From the NCBI GenBank assembly GCA_003049485.1, contig PYST01000019.1:151470-215469 (forward strand): 64,000 bases of DNA. Direction: 5' to 3'. The notes below the pieces were generated by a model. The model saw only the letters and a list, made by a program, of their open reading frames with translations. It was not told the DNA's origin and searched no databases. Shown here one piece after another: positions 42,681-51,717 of this stretch. Each line of letters begins with the position of its first letter. Position 1 is the stretch's first letter. The position numbers and the translations under genes were made by a program. The DNA is from Ophioceras dolichostomum. Lineage: Eukaryota; Ascomycota; Sordariomycetes; Magnaporthales; Ophioceraceae.

Positions 42681-44623
42681 ATGTCGTCGGCACGGGACGC
42701 TCAATACGGCGTTGATACGCTTGCTGACTGCTTAAGGGCCCTTAAGAGAAGGGCGAACGGTATGTGCAGCTTCAGTCTTCCGTGTCAACATTCAATCTCC
42801 GCATCTCCGCCAGGAGCGAATGTCGGAGGACCCTAGTACTGACCGTAATCTTCTTCGCCTCTCGATCAGACTCCGACTCGGACGACTTCATCGACCGACC
42901 GACCAACCGAGGGCAAAAACTGAAAAAACGATCGCGTTTTGTTCGAACAGGGCGTCTGGCGCCTCCGAATGGGCCTCCTCTGTTCAGAGAGGCAAGTCTT
43001 GACACGGGTTCAATTTTTACTCACTGGGAATGTCACCGTCACCTCCACGCGCGCCCACGCGTGAGAAACGATCTTCCAGCTAATTCATCCTATTTGTTCC
43101 TAGGTTGTTGAGCACGCCGGCTATCGACGGGCGATAATCAGCCAGAACCCACCCCTCATCGACGAGGAGGGCTACGCAATCGACAGCGAAGATGACCAGG
43201 ACGTCGTGGACGAGGCCCAGGCTGCTGCCGACATGAACAACCCCTGGGCCGGCATACGCATTGACGGTACGTTATAACGTTATACTACACCCGCTCTACA
43301 ACCCCCTTCCCGCAGGCATTCGCTGATCCAATCGTGTCTTTTGCCTGGTGTGTCACCTCAGAAATCAAAGCACCTCTTACCTCCGTCACCGAGCTGGCCA
43401 CCAACCCCAACTGGAGTCGACCCTACACCTCGAGCGGGCTGGATGAACTTTGCACCGACGCCCAAGGTATGGTGAAGAGAGAAAAGTCATCGGTGGAGAA
43501 GGTCAAGAAGCTCCGGAAGCTTCTCTGTGGCGACCTGCCCTTCGCGCCCGTCGGCATGATGGTGGGACCGAACGACGGAGATATGTTCGACGGCAGCCTA
43601 TCGTCATTTCGCCTGGCCGAGGCCCGCCGCCGCGCACTCAGGAGAGACACGTCGAAGGCCGCATCGCCCAAGACGAATGGCGAGTCGTCAACCCGACCAA
43701 GCGTCGCACCCTCTACAAACGGTGCTCAAGAAAAAGGGCAGCCAGAAGAGCCCAGCCACGAACAAAATGGTGAAGATCATCCTGGCGACGTAACCATGGA
43801 GGACCTCGACGCGTCAAAAGACAGCGAACCCACAGCTGCAATTGGGGAGACGGCGGCTCCCGTTAGCAACGGCAAGGGCAATGGCACAGAAGCCTCGAAG
43901 AACGAACACGAGAAGAAAGACAAGAAGAGCGCAGCAGAGCAAGAAAGTGCAAATCCCACCAAAGCGAAGAAAGGTGCACCAGACGTGATCGTCAACGGCG
44001 AGCAACCGGCAACCCAGACCAGCCCTGAGGAGTCAATTGAGCAAAACACAGAGACCACCAGTGCAACGGTCAGCGCAAGGCCGAGCCAGACCGAAGCCGG
44101 CACGCCGGCACCACCAGTAGAAAACGGCGCCCCGCCAGCGACGGCCCCCAGCGCCACCGCCGCAAACCCGACCACGACACCCGCCGCCAGCCGAGCCGTC
44201 TCCGCGGCACCACCCGGCGCGGGAGAATCATACGAAGGCGACGGCGGCCTAGGCATCCATCCTGACACGATGTTCATCATCCCCCGCACCGTGCGCCCAA
44301 ACCGCGACATGGGGCTCAGCCCGGAAGACGCGGAAGAGATGCGCAAACTCGTGCAGCTCTACATACACAAGCAAGAGGAGATAGACCGCGGCACGCAGTC
44401 TCTGTACAGGGGCCTGCTGTGGGCGAACGCGCGCCGCAGGGAGGTCTTGAAGTGGTCCAAGGCCGAGGCCCACTGCGGCGCGAACCGCGACATGTCGGAC
44501 GGCGAGGACTGGTACGACATGGAGGAGTGGGGCCTGACGGAGAAGCTCAAGAAGGGCCAAGACGAGGAGGAGGAGGACAATAACACGCGCGACCAGCCGA
44601 AGAAGACGAGGAATCGGAAGTAA
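42681..44623 (+). CDS. RXT2-like subunit of Rpd3L histone deacetylase
   Basis: Four exons: 42681-42759, 42870-42991, 43104-43266, 43362-44623; 541 aa in frame. The second intron uses a GC donor (gag|gcaagt) with a normal TAG acceptor. The N-terminus carries the RXT2 signature: TNRGQKLKKRSRFVRTGRL, then VVEHAGYRRAIISQNPPLIDEEGY and an acidic DSEDDQDVVDEA. Middle residues (about 230-400) are Ala/Thr/Pro-rich and disordered. The C-terminal helical part (LSPEDAEEMRKLVQLYIHKQEEIDRG; WSKAEAHCGANRDMSDGEDWYDMEEWGL) is also family-like. RXT2 is part of the large Rpd3 deacetylase complex, which represses and tunes transcription in the nucleus; that role is by homology. The protein ends in a Lys-rich tail. 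Confidence 0.88.
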
Positions 44624-45268
44624 AAGAAAGGGTGGCCTGGCCGTTCGCCGTTTGCGAAGAACGGAGAAGAGGAAGGGAACGGAACTTCAGGGAATACCTA
44701 GGTAGTGAAGGAACTGGAGGAAAGGGCAACAATTCTGTCGGGTGGGTGGTGGTCTTGCCTCTGTCCTGTGGGACTGCGACGACGGGAGGGGTCCGTGTTT
44801 TTCAAACCTCGATGATACCATGTATAAAAGTTCTGGGCTTGCTGGCTGGCTAGGTTAGGGAGAGGCGTTGGTTGGATTTTTCTTTCTGCGGACTCTGCGT
44901 ACTTTACGTAGGGACGATTGGGTTGCTATGCTACAAACCTAACTCTTTACTTGGGTACATATTTGTTTACGTGGGTTAGTTACCTGACCCGAAATCTATA
45001 GCTAAGTCCAGTACATACCTACCACCTACCTGGTGCCGCCTCTGCAGGAGGATAGAGCCACGGTATTATCTCTAGCAGAACAGAGCTGGCTTGTTACAAA
45101 ATCTCAGTGAATTGGGAAATATGGAGAGATATGGATCAGAAGCATTCAAGGACGACTGTCACGACTTCAATGGCTGGGTCGAGGCACATCCGCAGGCACG
45201 TTATTATAGGAAGGACTATCGGACTTTAGTATCCAGGTACCTACCTACCTAACTACATACACAAGTCG
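44624..45268. other. convergent spacer with TACCTA motifs
   Basis: 3' ends of the RXT2 gene and the next minus-strand gene. Motifs of the taccta family occur at 44694-44705, 45015-45031 and 45236-45257. No gene seen. Confidence 0.65.
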
Positions 45269-47194
45269 CTAACCAAGCCGAACCTTCTTCCACATCCGCA
45301 AACATTCCTGCAAATCCATAGACAAACTGCCCTCCAGCGCGCCAGACGAGTCCTTGATCACGGCCACGACGAGCGTCGCCAGCGCAAAGGTGGTCTTGTC
45401 CTCCTGCAGCGCCGTGAAGTCAGACTTGCGCATGCCCCCGTTATCCGCGAACGCCTTCCACAGATCCAGCATCTTGCACACCCTCCCCGCCAGCTCGCCG
45501 TCCAGGACCATCCTGTGCAGCAGCTTGCCCACGGACCCCTTCAGGTCGGCGTCCTCATCGACCATGAAAAGCCCTGAACTGCTGCTGCTGCTACTACCAC
45601 CCTCGCCATTCGCAGCACTGTCCCTATTGTTCTTCGTCTGACTCTTCAACCACACTAACCCCCTCTCCGCCACAAGCCTCGCATCCCACTTAGGGCTCTG
45701 CAGCGCCTCCAGCACCCTCGCCTCCCTCCTCGCCGCCTCCCCGCGCATCCGGTCCCTCACGTCCTGCAGGTTCCTCTCCGCCTCCCTCCTCATCCTGTCC
45801 CTCACCGCCGCGTCCCTCTGCGGGCCGGCGGGCATCCGCGCCTCGGCCTGCATCGCCGCGCGCTGCTCCGCGCACCTCCGCGAGAACGCCTCCAGCTCCT
45901 CGGCCCGGCGCCTGGCCGTCTCCTCGCCCGTGGAGTGGACGGACCAGGACGGCGTCGAGGACTCGTCGCACATGTCGAGAAGGACGAGCACGCCGCAGGG
46001 GACCGTCTCGCGGCGGGAGAAGTGCAGGATCGCGTCGGGGATGAGGTACGACCAGAGGATGGTCTGGTTCGTGGTGCCGAAGGCCGTCACGGCGCTTGCG
46101 AACCAGATGCCGGATGTGCGGGAAGAGGAGGGGGAGGCGCGGAGGTGGTCGATGTAGAGGTTGTCTGCGTTGCTGCTGAGTATGCTGCTGCCGCTGCTGC
46201 TGCTGCTGCCTATGTCGCCGGCAACAGCGCCATTTGGGCCTCTTTGCACAAGCGCCGAGACGAGCCCGTCGGCTGTGATCTGGCAGACGATCGGCAGTCG
46301 TCGGTTTGCGGCTCCCTCTTGCTGCGCCGAGTCGATCGATTCAGCCTTCTTCTTCGTCTGGCTTTTTTCGCTCGAGTCCTGGTTTGCTGGCGATGTGTCA
46401 TCATCCGTGGTAGGTTCGGCGTCGATAAGGCTCGCCGGTTTAGAGCCACCCTCCGCCGCCGTCTCCGCCTTATCCTCCTCCTCCTCCTCCTCCTCCTCCT
46501 CCGACCAAGGGGGCAGCTGGACCCAATACGGCGGGAGATGCGACGGGTCCCTCATAGGCCAATGATCCTCCCACGAAACCGACAGCGACAAATGCCCATC
46601 CGAATCATCCAACGGCGCCACCGCCAGCGCCGCCTTCTCCCTCCGCCTATCATCCCCCTCGCACCCAACCGCCGTTACCGCCGACGGGCCGCTCATCAGC
46701 GAGCACCCAACCGGCGTCCACAACCCCGTGTTCCTCAGTAGCCTCCATCCGTGCGGATCCGGGACCGCGCCCAGGTCGAGCAGGTATGCCACCAGCTCGT
46801 CGAAGGCGACCTCGACCTGCGGCTGGCGCAGCTGGTCCGCGTACTCGACGCGCTGGGTCTTGACGCCGATGGCATTGGCGCGCCAGTTGAACGTCGTCCA
46901 GGAGCCGCCCGGTATTGGCGACCGGTGCGGCGACAGCGACCAATACTCGGACACGTGCCGGAAGCGGTCCCAGGGCGTGACGGCGTAGCGCGGCAGCTCG
47001 ATTTCGATCACGCGATTGACCACATCGCTTCTCGTTAAGGCTGTGAGACGGGAGTGCCGCAGCATGCGCTTAATGCGCGATAGTGCCACTAGGGTCACGA
47101 AGGTGTTGTACAGGATTGGCAGCACGCCGAGGACGGCGAGCGGCACGCCGATGTACGTGATGATGTCGGTCGGGCTATGGTCCGAGTCCGACAT
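45269..47194 (-). CDS. fungal membrane-anchored protein of unknown function
   Basis: Single exon, 641 aa. A membrane helix lies at about 13-38 (TYIGVPLAVLGVLPILYNTF), followed by a basic stretch (RIKRMLRHSR), so the body is probably cytosolic. The conserved part follows: LTRSDVVNRVIEIELPRYAVTPWDRF, then PGGSWTTFNWRANAIGVK and GWRLLRNTGLWTPVG. A Glu run (about 235-243) and a Ser/Lys stretch interrupt it. The second half has IWFASAVTAFGTTNQTILWSYLIPDAILHFSR and Arg/Glu-rich helices. This is a recurring Pezizomycotina protein, to my knowledge uncharacterised. Start 47194 is the first ATG, just before the membrane helix. No enzymatic motif seen. Confidence 0.82.
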   Translation of the reverse strand: MSDSDHSPTDIITYIGVPLAVLGVLPILYNTFVTLVALSRIKRMLRHSRLTALTRSDVVNRVIEIELPRYAVTPWDRFRHVSEYWSLSPHRSPIPGGSWTTFNWRANAIGVKTQRVEYADQLRQPQVEVAFDELVAYLLDLGAVPDPHGWRLLRNTGLWTPVGCSLMSGPSAVTAVGCEGDDRRREKAALAVAPLDDSDGHLSLSVSWEDHWPMRDPSHLPPYWVQLPPWSEEEEEEEEEDKAETAAEGGSKPASLIDAEPTTDDDTSPANQDSSEKSQTKKKAESIDSAQQEGAANRRLPIVCQITADGLVSALVQRGPNGAVAGDIGSSSSSGSSILSSNADNLYIDHLRASPSSSRTSGIWFASAVTAFGTTNQTILWSYLIPDAILHFSRRETVPCGVLVLLDMCDESSTPSWSVHSTGEETARRRAEELEAFSRRCAEQRAAMQAEARMPAGPQRDAAVRDRMRREAERNLQDVRDRMRGEAARREARVLEALQSPKWDARLVAERGLVWLKSQTKNNRDSAANGEGGSSSSSSSGLFMVDEDADLKGSVGKLLHRMVLDGELAGRVCKMLDLWKAFADNGGMRKSDFTALQEDKTTFALATLVVAVIKDSSGALEGSLSMDLQECLRMWKKVRLG

Positions 47195-47335
47195 TTTGAC
47201 CCTTCACACCTTTCCCTATACTTTTCGTTTGAATTGTTTTTCTCCCTCCCTAGGACTGTATTCTTCGATGGAAAAAATAACTGGCACGAAATCTGGAGGT
47301 TCCAGAGATGCGAAGTCCAAAAAGGGGCAATCTCA

Positions 47336-47409
47336 CTAGCGGTTCAGCCGCACTTGATTTTAGTGCACAACCCCTTGTCGTTGAGTGATCCCTGTATCAT
47401 CATCCGCAG
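47336..47409 (-). ncRNA. candidate orphan box C/D snoRNA
   Basis: Minus strand: perfect C box ATGATGA (47403-47397), D box CTGA (47347-47344), and a terminal stem pairing ACTGCGG with CCGC(T)AGT around the boxes. Size is right for a C/D snoRNA. It lies downstream of the six-snoRNA host gene, where snR72 would sit by yeast order, but I find no match to the region around 25S A876 or to another rRNA site. It also sits in the probable promoter or leader of the gene at 45269-47194, so chance is possible. Confidence 0.4.
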
Positions 47410-47860
47410 TTCGTGAAAACACATTGGCTTCTGCTGGAGTGACACTAGTTAGGTGCTCAAAATCAAGCCCATATGGTCTATGGCGACGCTTGTACACGAT
47501 TTTCAGACGGGTTACACGCGCATAACTGGTTTCAGGCAACGTTCTCATCAGGTTGGCGAACTGAAATTCTATTACTTGAAGACATGCAAATAGGTTCAGG
47601 TCCAATGACGACGCTCTGCAAGAGGCGGGCAAAAGACGCCGACAGCACAAAACTACCTAGCTAGCAAGACAGTCATGGGAGATCACCTACCTCGTGCCTA
47701 CCTAGGCACCTACCTATCCTGCCTTGTCATTCCCTATTTGGGATTGGGCGAGTGTACGAGCTCAACGAGTCCATGTTCCTAACAAGTCAAGAGTTGTCAG
47801 CTCATGTCTCCCTCGCTGTGAGAATGATCATGATAAGAGATGGCAGTCAAAAACGAAGGG

Positions 47861-47952
47861 AAATGTCAGATATCTAATGCCGTGTCAAGGGCAGTCTCAT
47901 CAGAGCAAAAGCTATGTAGACCGTCGTGATAAAATTTAAATCATCATGTAAA
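47861..47952 (-). ncRNA. snR73: box C/D snoRNA, snR73-like (25S Cm2959)
   Basis: C box ATGATGA (47947-47941), terminal D box CTGA (47869-47866) and a C' box TGATGAG (47902-47896). A 13-nt element (47929-47917) is antisense to 25S tagaccgtcgtga. Taking cata (47916-47913) as a weak D' box, the fifth base upstream pairs with the C after TAGA, which is C2959 in yeast numbering by my count. It lies directly after the snR74-like RNA, as in the yeast cluster. Confidence 0.9.
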
Positions 47953-48116
47953 AATGGGAAGGCAAGGCTGAAGATTATTCCGGTTGGAAAAGCAAGGAGG
48001 CAAACTTACAACTTCGTATTGCCGCAAATAAGAGGCAGTCAATGCAAGGCTTATTAACACCATGTGTTAGCTAACCGACTTGAACCGCTCGAGTAAAAGG
48101 AGTCGAAGCACATAGG

Positions 48117-48202
48117 CGTAGTCAGACAGGACAGGTCTCATCTTCGCGGTGAAGCTCCGACATATGCTTGTCATTGTTGTTTAAGTCGAATCATCATGAT
48201 GT
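48117..48202 (-). ncRNA. snR74: box C/D snoRNA, snR74-like (18S Am28)
   Basis: C box ATGATGA (48197-48191), D box CTGA (48125-48122) and D' box CGGA (48159-48156). A 12-nt guide (48172-48161) is antisense to 18S catatgcttgtc near the rRNA 5' end. The fifth base upstream of D' pairs with A28 (yeast numbering), the snR74 site. It lies in the intron that starts at 48269. Confidence 0.95.
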
Positions 48203-48357
48203 GCTCTTTTGGTGTGCATAAACACAAGGAGCCTGGGTCCCACCAAGACCAGGCGGCAGGCGCACTTACTCATGAAATCAGACGTATCCTGCAACGGACA
48301 GTTAGCGGCCTGCTTGAGAGACTCTACAACCAGGATGAAAAGGCGCAGCATGCTCTT

Positions 48358-48446
48358 TGGGATCAGGAAATGCATGAATGGTATAAAATGTTGTTGTCTG
48401 CATCGGTGACCCGAATAAGACTCGTCATCTAGGTTCATCAGAGGAA
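48358..48446 (-). ncRNA. snR75: box C/D snoRNA, snR75-like (25S Gm2288)
   Basis: C box CTGATGA (48441-48435), D box CTGA (48366-48363) and a CTCTT/AAGAG terminal stem. An 11-nt guide (48431-48421) is antisense to 25S ctcgtcatcta. With D' CTTA (48419-48416), the fifth base upstream pairs with the G of CCTCG, position 2288 in yeast numbering. A second segment before box D resembles antisense to gcatgaatgg of 25S, but the spacing does not point to a known site. Confidence 0.9.
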
Positions 48447-48650
48447 GAGGGATGCGAAAGGAGAGGCGTCGTAGCTATCACATACCTTGTGCATGGAGAC
48501 TAATTCAACGCCCGGGAGAGCTTGGTCTCCCGAGACCAGGACTGTGGGCACGTACGTACTCATAATCCACTAGGAGCAAGACTGAATAGAGCTAATCAGC
48601 AACTGGCATACAGTCCTGAGCCGAAAGGTTGCAAATATCGAAAATGGAAT

Positions 48651-48742
48651 GCAGTTCAGTGGACGAGGTTTTCTAGGCCTGTCACAAAAATGGCGTGTCT
48701 GCTCATAGGAAATCGGAGCCCAGTGCCGTTTCATCATGCTAG
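48651..48742 (-). ncRNA. snR76: box C/D snoRNA, snR76-like (25S Cm2197)
   Basis: C box ATGATGA (48737-48731), D box CTGA (48659-48656) and D' CCGA (48716-48713). The guide (about 48727-48718) is antisense to 25S gcccagtgc. The fifth base upstream of D' pairs with the third C of TGCCCAG, C2197 by counting from G2288 in yeast 25S. Confidence 0.92.
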
Positions 48743-48911
48743 TCGGGATGCGTAGAGACGGGGTTGTCGGTGGGAGTAGGACCGGACCGGAGCGTACTTT
48801 TTGGGTTCACATCAGTCGAAGTGGCATGTCTGTCTTAGTCGTTAGTCCTATGTTCTATCTGAAGCAAGGCGTATTGGTAAAGCAAGTCCACAAGAGAGGC
48901 GTGGAGGAGGA

Positions 48912-49005
48912 GGTATTCAGAAACAGCCATTTGTTATCGTCAAAGGCATGCGCCTCAGTCGGTAATTCCAACTTGCCGAAGCAAAGAAAAATGTTCATCA
49001 CTAAG
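48912..49005 (-). ncRNA. snR77: box C/D snoRNA, snR77-like (18S Um578)
   Basis: C box GTGATGA (49001-48995), D' box CTGA (48958-48955) and D box CTGA (48920-48917). The guide (about 48970-48960) is antisense to the universally conserved 18S cggtaattcca. The fifth base upstream of D' pairs with the U of CGGUAA, the site methylated as U578 in yeast and in human 18S. Confidence 0.94.
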
Positions 49006-49244
49006 ATAAAGAGCGAAGATAGAAGAGGGAGGGACTCGACGACTTACCACATAATCATCATCACAATCATCACAGCATCATCAGAGCTAGAGTATCGCGG
49101 CAAAACATCCACGCACTCTGACCCGGTGAATGAACAAGAAAGCTAGAAACTTGAGACAGGCTATCAGCAAACAGTTCCAGCGAGGGAGCTCCATATGAGC
49201 CAGGCAAGCTGCGCGATCTTGATGAGCCAACGAGTGCTCTTGTG

Positions 49245-49336
49245 CTTTTTCAGACTGACGTGACAAATTGAAGTTTCATTCCCGTAGGTCAAAGACTCTA
49301 GTTTGTATGCGGTTTGGTAGTGTCATCAGGAAAAGA
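49245..49336 (-). ncRNA. snR78: box C/D snoRNA, snR78-like (25S Um2421)
   Basis: C box CTGATGA (49329-49323), D box CTGA (49253-49250) and a CTTTT/AAAAG terminal stem. A 12-nt guide (49305-49294) is antisense to 25S gactctagtttg. With D' TTGA (49292-49289), the fifth base upstream pairs with the first U of GACUCUAG, U2421 in yeast numbering. It is the first snoRNA of the host gene, as snR78 is first in the yeast cluster. Confidence 0.92.
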
Positions 49337-49400
49337 GGAATGGCAAGAGTATCTCCAGAAGGGAGAAGTAAACTCACATTGTGCGGTCCCAAGAGTAGCG

Positions 49401-49713
49401 AGGGATTGTGTGGAAAAATTCGTGTTGGGTTGGTTAGAGGAAATTTTGAGGAAGAATTGGCACACAGCGAAGAAATATTTTTTTAGACTGGAGGAGCTCT
49501 GGTGGGGAGCTGTCCCACATCAGGTTGGAGCCAGATAGTCACGTGTCAGTCACGTGGGCACGCGCCCCTTTGGCGTCCTCGGTCTTCCTCGCTCGGCGCC
49601 GAGGTCGCCATTTCCCCTGTCAGCAACTTGCAAACTTGGATACTCGTGGACTCGCCAACTTGCTTGCCAATCTTGCAAAGTAGACTTTGGGTCATTGTGA
49701 TTTGCGAGACAAA
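49401..49713. promoter_or_regulatory. divergent promoter, snoRNA host and FPG
   Basis: About 300 bp between the first host-gene intron (minus) and the DNA glycosylase ATG (plus). It contains paired tcacgtg motifs near 49539 and 49550, possible E-box-type (CACGTG) sites. No gene seen; promoter role is inferred from position. Confidence 0.45.
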
Positions 49714-51405
49714 ATGCCTGAGATTGCAGAAGGTCGGTGAATCTTCCCAGAACCACGCATCTCTGCCTTTGCGTCTGTGTCTGCATGTGCCTCCCCTTAA
49801 ACACAACTGATTTTCAGCTTGCTAATAAGGTCATCATCGCTCGGTCACTCACCACAGTTGCTAGGGTCGTGCACTTCCTGAAGCTGCACCTCGTCGGGAA
49901 GCGAGTGCTGAAGGTCTCCGCGCAGGATGACGCCAGCGTTTTCGGGAAGGCTGGGACCAGCGGCGCCGAGTTCGCGGCTGCACTGAAGGGCAAGAAGGTG
50001 CAGTGATGCCTCGTCGCCTGCAGTTATTATAGCCTTGGGCCTTATCAAATCCACTAACACGAAGTCATCGTTCGTTAAGGTCGTGTCCGCGGGAAGCCAG
50101 GGGAAATACTTTTGGTAAGCCGTTGGACCCTTCTTCCGGACAAGGAGTTGTGTACCTACCTGTGTCCGGTACCGTTTACTAACACGGCCTACTGTCCATA
50201 GGCTGGTCCTTGACAAACCCCCTCACCCAGTGATGCACCTGGGAATGACAGGTATCTATGACCACCACCACCTCCACTTCCACCTCACCCATTCTCTCCT
50301 CTCGGAAATATCCACCTACTCACCTGGCTGGTGGCAACCATGAGCAGGATGGGTTCACATCAAAGGAGTTCGTAGCGCGTACACCAACTACTACAAGAAG
50401 ATGAAGCCAGGCGAGGAGGACGTCTGGCCGCCTAAATTCTGGAAATTCCAACTCGAGACCGACGACGGCTCCGGTGGCTCCGAGGCTGCGTCGATCGCCT
50501 ACACCGACCCGCGCCGCTTCGGCCGCGTGCGGCTCGTCGACTGCCCCGGGGCCGAGATCCGTTCCTTCTCCCCCTTGGCGGAGAACGGCCCGGACCCTGT
50601 CGTGGACGCCGAAGTCTTCACGCTAGACTACCTCACCTCGAAAATGCGCGCGCGCCACGTGCCCGTCAAGGCCCTCCTGCTGGACCAGACCATGATCAGC
50701 GGCATCGGCAACTGGGTCGGCGACGAGGTGCTGTACCACGCCCGCCTGCACCCGGAGCAGTACTCGAACGAGTTCGGCGACGCGGAGATCGAGCGGCTCC
50801 ACAAGGCCATCGTCGACGTGTGCGGCACGGCGGTCGGGAAGCTTGGTGATTCTGATCAGTTCCCCGATGACTGGCTGTTCAACTACCGGTGGGGGAAGGG
50901 GAAGGGGGAGAAGGGAAAAGGCGATGGAGGTAAGCTGCCTAATGGGCAGAAGCTTGCCTTCATCACCGTCGGGGGCAGGACGAGCTGCTATGCACCTGCG
51001 TTGCAAAAGAAGAGCGGGAGCGTGGCGCCAGGGATCAAGGAGGAGCCCCTTGCTGCTGCCGACGCAGAAGAAGGGGATGGAGACGCGAATGGAGTGGTCA
51101 AGACCAAAGGCAAGCGTGCTGCTGCTACTGCTACTGGTACTACTACCTCGAGGAAGCAGAAGAAACCGAAAGTCGAGGAGGAAGACGAGGTTGATGAAGA
51201 GGACGAGGACGAAGATGACGAAGAGCCTGCGCCTAAGAGGAGCCGTGGAGGAAAGTCGAAGAAGTCGGCGACAACAACGAAGGCTCCTCTGTCCACACCA
51301 CAGTCTAAGGCCAAGCTACCGACGACGACCAAGGCGAAGGAGGAGGCCCCGACTGAAAACTCTGCCCCGAGGCGGCGCTCTGGCAGGATTGTTAGATCTT
51401 CCTGA
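49714..51405 (+). CDS. Fpg/MutM-type formamidopyrimidine-DNA glycosylase
   Basis: Five exons: 49714-49732, 49858-49997, 50080-50114, 50202-50251, 50348-51405; 433 aa, phases consistent. The first exon encodes only MPEIAE plus one base. The mature N-terminus Pro-Glu is the catalytic nucleophile and acid of the Fpg family. ARVVHFLKLHLVGKRVL, MHLGMTG, YTDPRRFGRVRL and LLLDQTMISGIGNWVGDEVLYHARLHPEQ (helix-two-turn-helix) follow. In place of the bacterial zinc finger there is TVGGRTSCYAPALQKKSG, as in plant and fungal zincless Fpg proteins. The C-terminal 100 residues are a Lys-rich tail with a Glu/Asp run, likely nuclear targeting or DNA contact. The enzyme would excise oxidised bases in base-excision repair. 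Confidence 0.93.
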
Positions 51406-51717
51406 ATCTCGCCATGCCTCTAGAGCTACTGTGCTTGGCAGCGCGTTTTTGCCTCCCTTTGTTTTGAATATCTCGTTCATTCTTACTGGCCTCGGTGTTG
51501 AAGTTTCGGATGGATTTTTCCCACCAGCAAGCTCGGAGTCCCAGAGACCACATAATATCAGATGTACGAATGCCCAATGTAGGGGAAACCACCCTCTCTC
51601 TGTGTCCCCTTTTTCGTCCCTTCGCTGCTCCCTCCTCGGACAACGAATCCTACACATAAGAGAGATCCGGACTTGATTACAACCTCCTCCACGAAACCTA
51701 GGGGGTCCTGAAAGTAC
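51406..51717. other. convergent spacer
   Basis: 3' ends of the glycosylase and cupin genes, 312 bp. No gene seen. Confidence 0.6.

Larger units (their letters stand above)
47775..49400 (-). ncRNA. intron-rich non-coding host gene of C/D snoRNAs
   Basis: No protein frame, but consensus 5' splice sites recur on the minus strand, with GT at 49377, 49047, 48810, 48485, 48269 and 48009 (gtgagt, gtaagt, gtgaac, gtatgt, gtaagt, gtaagt). Matching acceptors with CTAAC/CTGAT-type branch sites occur, for example 48831, 48583, 48290 and 48051. Each intron so defined holds one snoRNA. The exons are short and without coding sense: two are 19 nt (48829-48811 and 48288-48270). The transcript ends are approximate; the last acceptor is probably near 47778 and the 5' end above 49380. 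Intronic processing from a non-coding host is the usual arrangement in filamentous fungi, whereas budding yeast processes this cluster from an intronless polycistron. Confidence 0.85.

Noticed and set aside
47502..47551. C-box-like and D-box-like pair inside 47.5 kb
   Set aside because: Only about 47 nt between boxes, C box with a non-purine first base, no terminal stem and no rRNA match.
49052..49086. Several tcatca motifs resembling C boxes
   Set aside because: They are a simple tca repeat in a host-gene exon, with no paired D box at suitable distance.
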